Shown here: in pieces, positions 32,089 to 44,099 of the stretch
Layout: each line of letters begins with the position of its first letter
Position numbering within the stretch: the first letter of the stretch is position 1
Source: Prinsepia uniflora
Taxonomy: Eukaryota > Streptophyta > Magnoliopsida > Rosales > Rosaceae
DNA length: 64,000 bases
Reading direction: 5' to 3'
NCBI GenBank assembly: GCA_032719365.1
Contig: CM064872.1
Span: 20,243,572-20,307,571, forward strand
Program-made: the position numbers and the translations under genes
Notes under the pieces: model-generated
Database searches by the model: none
What the model saw: the letters and a program-made list of their open reading frames with translations, nothing else
Told to the model about the DNA's origin: nothing

Positions 32089-34872
32089 TGTAACACCCCG
32101 GAAATTCGAGGATTCCAATATTGTAATTTAATGTGTGATTTGACGCTTTTACCCTTGTGATTGGCATGGTCAAATGTTGACTTTTTGATTTATGAACTAA
32201 ATGGACTTTGACCTATGACCGTGACGTAGTTCGGGACGTCACGAGTTCATAGACAGGTGGCACATCCATTTCGGACGATCAGGGTAAAAGTTATGAATAT
32301 CGGAAGTTCAGGGGCATTACCGTAATTTGGACTCTCGGGGGAAAATGTTGACTTTTCTCTTGGCAACCAATTTTCAGTTGACTCAAGGACCGTTGGGTAG
32401 GCCTCGACGTCCTGAGTCCGTAGACAGGCAGCACGCCGAAATCGGACTTCGTACGAGGAAGTTATGGTCAGAAACGTGAATTCGGGAGGTTCGTGTCTCG
32501 GTTTTCATGTCGAATATTATATTCAAGAAATCTGATTGGAGGACACCTGGTGAGTGACAAGTGTCACTCACCCATTGGCCAGATTGGATCAGATCCACTA
32601 TTGGATTAAATAGCAATTAAATCAGCTTTAAATTCCAGCCCTTGGATTGAAAACCCCTGATCTAATCTGAGCCATTGATCTAATCATAGAGATCAAATAT
32701 GGACCGTCCGTTTCCTTCCCTCCATTTCTTTATATTTCATACCCGTAGAGCACATTCTGTCCATTTCGATCAAACATCCCAGCAAATCATCCACTCTCTG
32801 TGTCTGCATATTGGGGACTCACTGGCAAGGCTGAGCGACGGCAGTGACCACGGCGGAGGACGGCGGAGAGGAAGGAATCAGGGAAACCCGTGGCGGTTTC
32901 AAACCCAGATTTTGGTAAATCCATTTCCCACGTTTAGTTTTGTTTTTGATGGATCCTAATCGACTCTAGGGACTGCCAGGAACCTACTGGGATTGAACTC
33001 GTGGCTGGAGGTGCTCAGGACGGTGACACAACTGCGACGGGAGGCCGGTTCTGTTCTTCGAGGTAGGCCTCGATCCTATCGGGTTTTCTCCATTCTATTT
33101 ACACAGAACCAATCTAGGAACTCAGACGAGTAGTTAGGAATTAAAAGGAACGAAAATGATCAAGAAATGAAGAAATGGCAACCGGGTCATGATCGCGGGT
33201 CTGATCGACCCGAGTTGCAGGTTTTCGGATCAACCCGTCTGAGGACAGCGGTGATGACGTGGCACCCTGTCAGTCTGTCAGGTGACGTGGACCAACCATG
33301 AGCCGACACGTGTCACATGTCAGTGCACAGTCAGCACTGATATGTCAGTGACGTGGACCAGTCAGGGACTGCCACGTGTCACTGACATGTCAGTGACGTG
33401 GACCAGTGCCGTGCTGACACGTGGCACATGTCAGATCTGACACGTGGCCTGACAGATCAGCGAGGTGGACCAATCGGATGTTGACACGTGGCACCTGTCA
33501 GAGTCTGACACGTCAGACCTGACAGCTGTCAGATGACGTCAGCATGACGTCATGCTGACGTCAGCAGTGACGTCAGCGATGACGTCAGCAGGACTGTTCC
33601 AGCGTTGACCGGAGCGTGGGGGCGCGTGTGAACAGTGTTTCTGGTGGGACCACCACCATTCTTTATGTTTCGACGATCCGGATCCAACGGCGGTGGTTTC
33701 GGGTCGATCGGAGATCACTAAGTTGGTCAAAATAAGGGTTATTGCCTTGGAAAGCGCGTTCAGACGGCTTTTCCGGACCGGTTTCGGTCTAGGGTTTCAT
33801 AGTTGAATGTTAGGGGTTTAAATTGACCTTTGCATATGCTTTGGTTATGACAGGGGTTGTATAATCGTACCAGAACGAGGGTATACGTTCGGTTTTCAGC
33901 AGGACTGTTCAGTGAGTGGACCACTTTCTTAAACCCTTGCGTGCATAAATGTTTTCTGGTTATTTATACTTATTCACATGCTAAAACAATAATGGTTTTG
34001 AGGATATGGAAAATATGGTTATGGCACGTTTCACGGTATTTGGGCTTGAGACCCGTCTGATGAAACTTAATGATTGGTTCGGATTTTATCTATGTATATA
34101 TATATGCCTTGCATGTGGATATCAATAAAATGCATTTGTCACTGCACTGTATAGATCCTTCCATATTATATTGTCTCCTCTGGCGAGGTACCCCGGAGAG
34201 GTCACGGACGTCTAGTACGTCCAGCGTCTATGACGCTAAGCATCGGGGATGCTGTACCCGAACGGGGTTCGGGGAATGAACTCGGAAATTGAGACCCGAG
34301 TGGCACGCGTAGCCTTGTGATTGTGACCTTATTGGACGTCAGGGACGTTAGACATCAGGGATGTCGGGATTGGAGTGTATAGTGCAGCAACTAAAATTAT
34401 ACTTATGGTTTTATTATATGCCTTATGGTTCGTATTATATGGTTTATGATTTTGAATTATGATGCACGCATGTTTGGAAAACGGAAGGGTAAATTATATG
34501 TTTTAATTATCAAACGATTTCATAAACTTGAGTTTCGGTCCACTCACCCTTAATGTTTTGATAACCCCTCCAGGTCGGGAAACTGAGGTAGAGGAGGAAC
34601 CTGAGGCTGAGGCGTAGATCTACATTCTGCGTACCTGATCCCCTGTTGGGCGGTGTACCCGCAGGTTTACTTTAGAGTCGTGCTCGCATATTGTAATTTT
34701 GGTTTTCATCCCTTGTCTGACATTCGTTTAATTCGGATTTGATGTATGACTTTAATTTGGTTATTTATGCATTTGATGTTTTGAGGTTAAAATTGGTATG
34801 AATTATTGGGTGTCAGACGGGAGCAGGGCACGTCCCCTTATGGTCCCTGTGGGATTGGGGCGGGTCCTGTAA
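32089..34872 (+). repeat. Chromovirus 3' LTR (2784 bp)
   Basis: Collinear with the 5' LTR but without the palindromic duplication. Its last bases read GGGTCCTGTAA instead of GGGTCCTGTCA, assuming the AAAAT duplication starts at 34873. It carries the second copies of the five TGACGTCA sites (33534-33587) and of the mini-hairpin array (about 34178-34360). Confidence 0.95.
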
Positions 34873-35366
34873 AAAATCAATAACGTAAGTTAAATCGTAT
34901 TATAAGTGTTTATGACCGCTATTCGGTGCATTTAAAATATTGAAAATATATGCATGTAATTGAGATGATGAAAGTAGAATTTCAAGATTGGTTCAATATG
35001 AGCAAAATGTTAGAGTGTTGGTAAAAATATGTATTTGAAAAAAGTTCATTTGTACAAAGGTTAAAGTAGAAGTATAATTAAGTTGTTAATTGTTTTTACT
35101 TGTTTTCTTTATTTTATGATTACAATCTTTTCAAACCCACAATTTAATTTTTTATTCTTTAATTCTTTAATTAATTAATTAATTAATTAATTATTTTATT
35201 CTTTGATTATTCATTATTCTTTCTCGCTAACATATTATTAATGTTCCCTAATTTCCTTGGTTAAGAATGATCCATATTTACCAATACTACAACTACACAA
35301 AAAGGGTTTAAATTGAATAATACTCAAATTACGGGTTTATTTTAATGCGTAGTTTGAGCTTTATCA

Positions 35367-38349
35367 ATTTTTAGCGTCGTTGTCGGGGAAATTGCAAATC
35401 ATTTTTAATTTTTTAGTGTATGTATATAAATTGTGCATATTATACTTGTTTATAATTTGTATTTTTGTTTATTTTATATTTGTTCATAATTTTCTTAATA
35501 TACTTGTTTATATTCTTTATACATGTTTTTTTTTCTTATTATATTTCTTTATTTTTATTTTTATACATGTACATATTATACTTGTTCATAATGTTTATCT
35601 TTATACATGTTCATAATGTTTATCTTTATACATGTTCATATTATACTTTTATATTATTTTTATTTATTTTTATGCTTGTACGTTCATAGCTTTTATCTTT
35701 ATATTTGTTCATATTTGTACATATTCATTCATACTTATTTGTTTATACTTGTTCATAAATTATAATGTTCATATTTTACTTGTTCATAATTTCTATTTTT
35801 ATACTTGTTCATAAATTTTTTTATATACTTATTCATATTATAATTGTTTATGTAAATTTAAATTCTTATTATACTTGTTCATATTTTAATTGTTTATGAT
35901 TGTAGATATTTGTTCATAGTTGCACATATTTTACTTGTTCATATTATACTTGTACATAATGTTCATATTATACTTGTTCACTTTCTTATTTTTATTTCTT
36001 TTGAATAAAAAAAATTCGAAAAAAAAATTAAAAAAATTAAAAAATTAATTTGACTTTTTCTTTATTTATTAAAAAAATTCGAAAAAAGTGAATTTTTTTT
36101 ATTGTTTTAAAGTAAAGAAAACGTTTTCATCACCCTTTTAATTAAAAAAAAAAATTCAAAATTTTCTAGTCTTAACTTTGTGATAGTGTACATATATACT
36201 TGTAAATAAATCTTGTGCATAATCAATATGTTAATGTGAATATCCTTACTTGTGAATATCATTATTTGTGCATAAAATCATATTTGTGAATAAATTTTTC
36301 ATACTTGTATAAATTATTCATATGTAAATTGTCATGTTATATTTGTAAATTGTGCATAAAAACATACTTGTAAATAATTCTTGTATTCATGCATTAGTTT
36401 CGGCTATATGTAGATCACTTGTGCTTCGAAATTTAGATTTTAATATTTAATGGAATATGTGAAGTCTCGTTTGTTAACTCTCATCTACGGTGATTGTTAA
36501 CACTTGAGTTATCTTATTTCCTCTGCAGTAAGAAATTTTCAAGGGTGATGTCTAGGATAAGAGACGGTACTCATAACGGGTTTTAGGTCTAAAAAAGGGA
36601 CATCAATGGAGTTTAAGCCTTGAGATGTCTTGAAATAGCCTTGCCTCTTATATTTATTCTTTCTAACTTGGTCACCTTTAGACTTGCCTAAATGGTTGAA
36701 TAAATCTAAGATATTTACTTAGGCCGCACGGGCGTAGAAGTCTCCATCTAAACTTTGAAGCTATGTGAACCATATATATCTTTGACTTCCCCCAACATTC
36801 AAATATTGTTTCCTTTTGCATTTGTAAATTGCATAACCTTCATAAGGTTTCATGATGCTCGGATTTCATCCCCGGCCCCCCTAGACTAAGTGAATCTAGG
36901 GAAGTGAGATAGAAGGTGCAGGTCATTATGTCATACATTGTCAAGTAAATTTTATGTTTTGTGTAGGTTCTAACTGTTTATCTCTTATGCATTCACGCCA
37001 TTTTTCATGTAGATACATATGTGTTGAATTAGTTTAGACGTTTTTTGAACTTGTGCATTGACTTGATTATACCATGACCTTACTTTGTGCATTCTAAACT
37101 TGTTTATACTTTGTTATTTTTTACTTGTATATATGTTATTTCATACTTGTATATATCTCATTACATTTTTTTTTTTTACATTTTCTTACATTACTTGTCA
37201 TGATAACTTTAACTTGCTTCTTTCATTCTAACTTGCATTGCATCTTTAATTTAAACTTGCATTTCTAACTTGCATATTTAACTCAACTTGCATCTTTAAC
37301 TTTAACTTGCATTCTTGATAAACGTACATTTCTGACAAACTAGCTTGCATCTCTGTTTAGGCTGGATGGACGCTAAACTTCAAATACTTGTTAGGAGGCA
37401 ACTCAATGTGTTCTTGGGATGTGAAGGAGTCATCAACGCAGATTTGCTATCTTTCAACCTTTCCCTCTCTTTTAATTGATTTACTTTATGTTTTTCTTAC
37501 TTTATTTTCGTAAATCATTTACCTTACTTTGATTCTATGTTTATTTACTTCTTATTTGCCTACATTGAGGACAATGTAGAATTGAAGTGTCGGGGAGTGG
37601 TTTACAATTTTAATTGTGCAATAAAATTGCTTTATAAAATTTCAAAAAAAAAAAAGAAAGTAAAAAACAATTATTTTCTAAAAAAATTAATTTGTTTTTA
37701 TTGCTTTCTTGAGTATGTTATTAAGTGAACGGAAATGAATATGTTATGACTATAAAGATGATTACTACAACTCAAATTTGTTTGTTAATACTTTGTTATT
37801 AAGTGTTATAACTTGTAGATAATGCATGTAAATTGGTATATAAACTACCATGTTAAGATAAGTATGAATCATTTGAACCTTATGTCAGCTTTAGAACTTT
37901 ATATACATCTTTGATGAGTGATTCATAAGTTCTTTGTTTAAATTGATATACATATGCCTTATAACTGCTTATCATAGTTTTTAATGAACTCTAGAGTGCT
38001 AGAACTTATTCTTTGTGATTTTTAAAACTTTTAAGTCAATAAACTCTCTGATTTTGGAAATGATTAAGGCATTAGGGTTAACATCACAAAATCAAATATC
38101 CATGTTCCCTATTTTGTGCGCACAAGTTGCGTCCCCCTTAGTTTTAACCCCTTTGAACCCACATTAAGCCTTTCCTTCATCACCATGATTATTTAAACAC
38201 TTGAAGGAAACACGTTCGAGGCCCAACATGTTCTCTATCAAGGTAATAAGGTTTGATTATGTAATGATTGAGTTAAGTCCTTTACGTTTGTAAATCCGAT
38301 ATAAAGAATGAATTCGAGGCCCAACATGATGAAATTAGGCCTATGTTCG
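35367..38349 (+). other. LARD internal region, non-coding
   Basis: About 3 kb downstream of the tRNA-Asp-like primer site. 35420-35990 is a degenerate array of TACTTGTTCATA-like units; 37180-37320 repeats AACTTGCAT. Around 37562, cattgaggacaatgtagaa followed by a G-rich purine tract resembles the 3' untranslated region of Tat/Athila-type elements. Reading frames (for example 35380-35616) only translate the A/T repeats. No gag or pol motif is present, so replication would need proteins from another element. Confidence 0.65.
35420..35990 (+). repeat. Degenerate TACTTGTTCATA minisatellite
   Basis: Many diverged repeats of a 10-13 bp unit built on (A)TACTTGTTCATA, such as 35578-35590, 35748-35757, 35778-35786 and 35933-35976. 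Spacing is irregular, and similar units recur more sparsely to about 36370. Confidence 0.7.
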
Positions 38350-38354
38350 AAGGG

Positions 38355-40431
38355 TGATAATGCCCAAACTACGCATTAAATTGAACACGTAATTCGGGTG
38401 TTATGCAATTTAAACCCTTTTTGTGTAGATGTAGTATTGGTAAATATGGATCGTTCTTAACCGGGGAAATTAGGGAACATTAATAATATGTTAGTGAGGA
38501 AGAATAATGAATAAAAGAATAAAAAATTAAAGAATTAAAGACTTTAATTAAGTAATTAAATAATTAAATAATAAAGAATTAAAGAATAAATGAATAAAAG
38601 AATAAAAGAATTAATGAATTACTGAAATAAAGAATAAAAGAATAAAAGAATAAAGAATTAAATGGGGGGTTTGAGAAGATTGTAATCATAGGATAAAGAA
38701 AACAAGTAAAAATAATTAAGAACTTAATTCTACTTCTACTTTAACTTTTGTGCAAGTGAACTTTCTTCAAACACATATTTTTACCAACACTCTAACATCA
38801 TGCTCATATTGAACCAATCACGAAATCCTACCTTAATCATCTCAAATACATGCATACATTTTTTAATATTATAAATGCACTGAACAGCGGTCATAAACAC
38901 TTATAATACGATTCACCTTACGTTATTGATTTCAATGTGTGTCAAACATTTAAATCTCTTCAATTTTCTACTAAGTGCACCGAACAACGGTCATAAACAC
39001 TTAGCGTAGAATTGAAGTTTAAGCACTAAAACATATGAAGTAAAAAAAATTCAAAAAGTAAAACACATGGAGATTGCATTCTTACTTACAAATGTTAGAA
39101 AGAAAATACCAACACATATATTGAATTATAAGTAAAACCAAAACAATAACAAGAATTTAAGTAAAGGGAATAAAGTTAAACTTTCGGAACCCAAGAACAG
39201 CTTGTGATTCCGAAAGTGGATGGAAACAATGAAATGTTATTCATAAGGAACACCGAACAACGGTTAGAACCTTATGAAGATGGAGGATAAAACATAAGAA
39301 TGCAGACTTAAATTCTAGAATTATTTCGGAAATACTTGGCCTAGGTATTTCTTAAGGAAAGCATAAAAATGTGTTTAAGAGATCTCAAAGAAAAATCACA
39401 AGAACAAAGTAAAAAAGAAATGAAATTAAGAACTAACATAAAAATAACATAAATTAAGAACAAGAATTAAAAGGAAATTAATTAATAAGAAAATCTACAA
39501 GAAGTTAAAATGGTCCCCAAAAATAAAGAACTAAAAGAAAGAAGATGAACTAAAAGAAGAGAAGAATTAGAGAGAAATATTAGAACCTAAACTAAAAAGA
39601 GAAACAAAATTGGACAAATGGGGACAATTGGAGACCTTTACAAGTGAAATGGCCTCCCTATTTATAGAGGGACTACCAAAAATCCAAAATAAAAAATATA
39701 AAAATGAAATGATGAACAATGATGATTAATGATGATTTTAGGCATGGTTTGGAACTGAAAATTCAGAAAAATGACTGAAAAAGGGAGCAGTTGAAGTTGG
39801 TGGATTGCTGCTCAGATTTTCAGTGAGAAGCAGCTGAATGGACTGATGGGACATGGCAGAGAGTGGCTGAAATGGGAGCAGGTGAGCAGCGGCACAGGCG
39901 CTAACAGGGCGCTGACAGGGAAAGGAAACTCGACGTATGTGCGCTGCAAATGATGAGCTTCGTCGGTAAGCGCGCTGTACGGATGAAGACCATTTCAGTG
40001 GGAGCGCTCCGTTCGGCTGAGGCTGCCTGTGCGTGGGCTGGACGAAGAATTAGGCCGCGAATTGCAGGTGACGCGGGCTGGGCCGCAAGGGAGCTGGGTT
40101 GGGCGAAGCGCACATGGGCTGAATTTGAATTCTCTGGGCTTGCACTGTAGATTTGGGCTGAGCAAAAAAATGGTTTGGGCTTTTAGCACTGAATTAATTT
40201 AAATTATAAATTAATTAATATTTTCACCAAATTTCGTCCATAATTTCTTCGTTATAAATCCGATCGGGACGATTTTTTCGCCAAAATGCTCCAAATTACA
40301 AACTTTATTTATTTAAACAAAAATATCATAAAATAAATTATTTTATATAATTATTTATTATTTAAATATTAAAAGTCAAGTATAAAAGGGTATAAAATAA
40401 TATAAAATAATGCTTAATTAACGACCTATCA
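38355..40431 (-). mobile_element. Reverse solo LTR of the LARD family, inserted in the LARD interior
   Basis: The reverse complement runs from TGATAGGTCGTTAATT (40431) to GGGCATTATCA (38355) and aligns over its length with both LTRs of the enclosing element. AAGGG flanks both sides exactly (38350-38354 and 40432-40436). No PBS or PPT is adjacent, so it is a solo LTR from a second insertion of the same family. Length 2077 bp. It includes a TATA-like TATAAATAGGGAGG (minus strand, ~39653-39666). Confidence 0.9.
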
Positions 40432-41619
40432 AAGGGATAGATTACTGACATCATTGCACTAAGGTTGAGAAGTTATGATACGTTTTGGGACTCTAATGAG
40501 TCTTGGAACGAATTTGACCACCATTTATTCTATATTTTCCTTGCCTCTAAAATTAACCCTATCACAACCTTCATATAGATCTTATGATCCTTAAGATGGT
40601 AAATTTTGATTAGTTGAGTCAATCACTTGAGTAAGCTTATGGTTTTGGTTCATTTGTGCAAGTATGTTTTATTTTTATCTTGAGGTGTTTGTTTGAGATT
40701 TTGCAAAAGTACTTTATTTCTATTATGTGAGTATCTTTCTCACATACTTTGAGTGCAAACACAAACCCTTACAAATTGAGTGAGTTTATGAGTGCATATC
40801 CTTGTGAGTTGATTCATACTTGTTTTATTCATGTTGAAATACATTTTATTTTTTTATTCATTATCTTACTTGTTGAAAAATTTTGTTACCATGTATTAAC
40901 TCTTGAATTCCATATGCTTAAATGCTTTAAGTGAAAATATTTGATGCCATGATCATAATAATGAAATATTGAGACTAATAGTTAAGGGTTTACTTGTTTT
41001 GAATTCTTAGGTTAATTTTAGTATTTGCAAGGGACTAGCAAAGTTTAAGCGTGAGGATATTTGATAGGTCTTCAATTAAGCATGATTTTATATTATTTTA
41101 TACCCTTTATACTTGTATTTTAATATTAAAATAATAAAAAATTAGAGAAAATAATATATTTTGTGGTATTTTTGTAGAATTAAATAAAACTTGAAATTTG
41201 GAGCGTTTTGACGAAAGAATCGTCCCGATCGGAGTTCGAACGAAGAAATTGTGGACGAAATTCGTTGGATATGTTAAATTTATATTTAAAATCCAAGGCG
41301 AATTTAATTTCAGCCCAGAAATTCCAACCCAGATCCAGCAACCTAATCTATCCAGCCTAGAAGCCCAAGTTGCGCGACCCAAGTTCTCTTCCCCAGCCCG
41401 ACGGAAGTTGTAAGACCCGTGTCCTAGAGAGAACGGTGAGCAAGACCTGTGAGCTTGAGAAGCAAGAACGGTGAGCAAGACCCGTGAGCTTGAAAAGGCA
41501 AGATCGGTGAACAATCCTACATCACTCGGGGAGAGAAAGGTGAAGTGCCTTGTATGTGTGGGCACGTATATATCTAACACAAGGCCTTTTGAGAGCTCAC
41601 TGACTTTGGATTCCTTGGG

Positions 41620-41690
41620 AACTTCAAAATTAAGCGAGTTGAGGCTGGTGGAATCCCAAGATGGGTGACATACTGGGAAGTTGCACGTGA
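41620..41690 (+). repeat. 5S-rRNA-like segment in Cassandra LTR1
   Basis: Contains AATTAAGCGAGTT (box A-like) and GATGGGTGAC (box C-like) followed by CTGGGAAGTTGCACGTG, collinear with the internal promoter half of plant 5S rRNA. It lacks the 5S 5' half and is not a 5S gene. Confidence 0.85.
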
Positions 41691-42040
41691 CCTCTCAGAA
41701 AAAAAACCGTTAGGGTTGGGTCCAAAGCGGATAATATTGTGCTAGATGAGTTGGGTCCTGACCGAGGAGGGTTGGATCCTGACAGAATGGTATTAGAGCC
41801 AGACCCCGACCGAGAAGTGTGCCAGTGAGGACGATGGGCCCTAAGGGGAGGGGAGAGGGGTGGATTGTAAGACCAGTGTCCTGTAGAGAATAGTGAGCAA
41901 GACCCGTGAGCTTGGAAGGGTAAGATCGGTGAACAATCCCACATCGCTCGGGGAGGGAAAAGTGAAGTGCCTTATATGTGTAGGCACGTATCTATTTAAC
42001 ACAAGGATTTTTGGGAGCTCACTGACTTTGGATTCCTTGG

Positions 42041-42110
42041 GAACTCCAAAGTTAAGCGAGTTGAGACTGGTGCAATCCCAAGATGGGTGACCTACTGGAA
42101 AGTTGCACGT
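42041..42110 (+). repeat. 5S-rRNA-like segment in Cassandra LTR2
   Basis: AAAGTTAAGCGAGTTGAG and AAGATGGGTGACCTACTGG are closer to plant 5S (GTTAAGCGxGxTTG, GGATGGGTGACCxCCTGG) than the LTR1 copy. Box A and box C spacing is preserved, so RNA polymerase III factors could still recognise it. Confidence 0.88.
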
Positions 42111-43669
42111 GAGCTCCCAAAAATAAAATCGTGAGGGCTGGACCCAAAGCGGACAATATTGTGCTAGATGAGTTGGGTCCTGACTGAGGAGGGTCAGGTC
42201 TCGACAGAAGCCGTCGGTGAGCGCTGGCCGAACTCCGTTTTTCTTGTTTGGCATTTATACGTCGAATGGTCTTAGCCTCTGTTAGTGCGTGACGCGCTAT
42301 TTTTGTACGCCTTTCCTGCTGCCCCACGTCGAATAGCCATTTCTTCTGTCAGCAGTAGCTCGCCAACCCCCAACTGCTCTGTTAGCAGCGCCTACTGAAC
42401 CTACCTTCCTTGTCAGCGCTTCAGGTGCTGAATCCTACCTGCCCTTTTCTGTTGCAGCCTACCGAAATCATCACTCCAGCCCAACCACCTACCACCGAGA
42501 TGCCTTACCCTGTACAAGCCACACCACCTGCTCCCATTTTCTGATTTCCAGCTACAATTCAGCCCAAAATCAACCTTTTTCACTATTTTTCATCATTATT
42601 AGTTTGTTATTATTTTGTTAAATTAATTTGTATTTTATTTTTCTAATTTTTGGCACTCCCTCTATAAATAGGGAGACCATTGTCATTGTTGAGGGTGCAT
42701 TTTTTAGTAGTTTTTAGTCTTAGTTTTGTTCTTATTTCTCTCTTCTTTTTGTTCTTCTTCTTTCTATTTTGTCCTTTATTTTTATGACCATTTGTATCTT
42801 CTTGTAGATTTTCTTATTAATTAGATTTCTTTTAATTCTTGTTTTTAATTTATGTCTTTACATTTTGCGTCTTAATTTTATTTCTTCTTAACTTTGTTAT
42901 TGTGACTTTTCTTTGAGAGCTCTTAAACACATTTTTATGCTTTCCTTAAGAAATACTTAGGCAAAATATTTCCGAAATAATTCTATAGTTTAAGTCCGCA
43001 TTCTTATGTTTATTCCTCCATCTTCATAAGGTTCCTTCTACTGTTAATAGAATTTTATGGATAACATTTTATTGTTTCCATCAACTTTCAGAATCACAAG
43101 CTGTTCTTGAGTTCCGAAAGTGTAACCTTTCTCCCTTTACTTAAACTCAAGTTATTGTTTCGGTTTTATTTATATTTCAATATATGTGTTGATATTTTCT
43201 TTCTATTATTTGTAAATGTGAATACAATCTCCATGTGTTTTAATTTTTGAATTTCATTTACTTCATATGTTTTAGCGCTTAACCTTCAATTTAATGTTAA
43301 GTGTTTATGACCGCTATTCGGTGCACTTAGAATATTGTTGAAGAGATTTAAATGCTTGACGCACATTGAAATCAATAATGTAAGGTGAATCATATTATAA
43401 GTGTTTATGACCGTTGTTCGGTGCATTTATAATATTGAAAATATATGCATGTAATTGAGATGATGAAGGTAAAATTTCGGGATTGGTTCAATATGAGCAA
43501 AATGTTAGAGTGTTGGTAAAAATATGTGTTTGAAGAAAGTCCACTTGTACAAAGGTTAAAGTAGAAGTATAATTAAGTTCTTAATTGTTTTTACTTGTTT
43601 TCTTTCTTTTATAATTACAATCTTTTCAAACCCCCCATTTAATTCTTTATTCTTTTATTCTTTAATTCT

Positions 43670-44099
43670 CTATAACAAAAATAAGTCTGACTAATTAGCA
43701 AACTCTATAGGAAAAGTTTCAACAAAAAAAAGTATTAAACTCGATTGAATCTTCATAAATTGCACAAGAAAGAAGCAACAAATCAACACCTACAATAAAT
43801 CAAAGAAAACATTAGAATCCAACCTCAAAATCAACAACAACAAAAAAGAGAGAAACATGCTGGAGGATAATTTTTTAGTACCTAAAAGCTATCCATCAAT
43901 AGAAATGATATTGGAGCTCTGAACAGGTTTATAATTATTGATAGTAATTTCTAATTCGCAGATATCCTCAATGAAATCTTTCCACTTGGGTGCAAGTGCA
44001 AAGTCATCTTAAAAAAATAGAAGATTTGAACGAGATTTCATAATTAAGAAAAAATATATATAAAAAAAGTCAAGCTAAAAGTTGAAAATAAGGAAACAA
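43670..44099. other. AT-rich interval between LARD and hAT remnant
   Basis: No gene recognised. On the minus strand it may be the 3' untranslated part of the hAT transposase remnant at 44100-44699, since low-complexity exon-like sequence continues to about 43900. Confidence 0.35.

Larger units (their letters stand above)
24615..34872 (+). mobile_element. Nearly complete chromovirus (Del/Tekay-like Ty3/Gypsy element)
   Basis: LTRs at 24615-27486 and 32089-34872, PBS, gag-pol region and PPT are in canonical order. AAAAT at 24610-24614 is repeated at 34873-34877. The empty site is preserved in the other LTR of the host element: near 43358, gacgcacattgaaatcaata is uninterrupted. By eye the LTRs differ at about 1-2% of positions over their first 1.2 kb, plus one palindromic duplication, so the insertion is young. 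A frameshift and two in-frame stops in pol make it defective now. Confidence 0.95.
41409..42206 (+). mobile_element. Cassandra terminal-repeat retrotransposon in miniature (5S-rRNA-bearing LTRs)
   Basis: LTR1 41409-41784 (376 bp) and LTR2 41866-42206 (341 bp), both starting TGTAAGACC and ending GACA, surround an 81-bp interior. The interior has a Met-tRNA-type primer site (TGGTATTAGAGCC, 41788-41800) and a purine tract (CTAAGGGGAGGGGAGAGGGG, 41841-41860). Target duplication GAAGT/GAAGC at 41404-41408 and 42207-42211; the sister LTR at 23430 has an uninterrupted GGAAGCCGT. Each LTR contains a 5S-rRNA-like segment, the hallmark of Cassandra. Non-coding, so mobilised in trans. Confidence 0.93.
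23163..43669 (+). mobile_element. Large non-coding LTR retrotransposon (LARD-like) with three nested insertions
   Basis: 5' LTR: ~23163-24614 plus 34878-35366; internal: 35367-41061; 3' LTR: 41062-43669. The LTR family runs from TGATAGGTC to TTTATCA and is about 2.0 kb without inserts. Directly after the 5' LTR, TTAGCGTCGTTGTCGGGG (35371-35388) resembles the TTGGCGCCGTTGCCGGGG primer site complementary to plant tRNA-Asp. Upstream of the 3' LTR lies ttaagcgtgaggata, a weak polypurine tract. No gag or pol is recognisable. The first ~45 bp of the 5' LTR and the last ~200 bp of the 3' LTR are missing, so no target duplication is visible. Inserts: a chromovirus, a reverse solo LTR, Cassandra. Confidence 0.8.
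41062..43669 (+). repeat. LARD 3' LTR, truncated, carrying Cassandra
   Basis: Begins TGATAGGTC after ttaagcgtgaggatatt and is collinear with the 5' LTR (TATAAATAGGGAGACC at ~42662, AAGTGTTTATGACCGCTATT near 43299). Homology stops at about 43669; the 5' LTR copy continues ~200 bp further to its TTTATCA end. It is interrupted by 41409-42206. Confidence 0.85.

Noticed and set aside
35380..35814. Hydrophobic frames resembling membrane proteins
   Set aside because: Phe/Leu/Ile/Tyr richness comes from the AT-rich TACTTGTTCATA repeat; no start context or conserved motif.
41620..42110. 5S rRNA genes
   Set aside because: Only the box A to box C half is similar, and both copies lie within LTRs with PBS, PPT and TSD, so they are Cassandra parts.
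41471..42327. Several 65-137 residue frames on both strands
   Set aside because: They overlap the two Cassandra LTRs and exist in duplicate because the LTRs are repeats.
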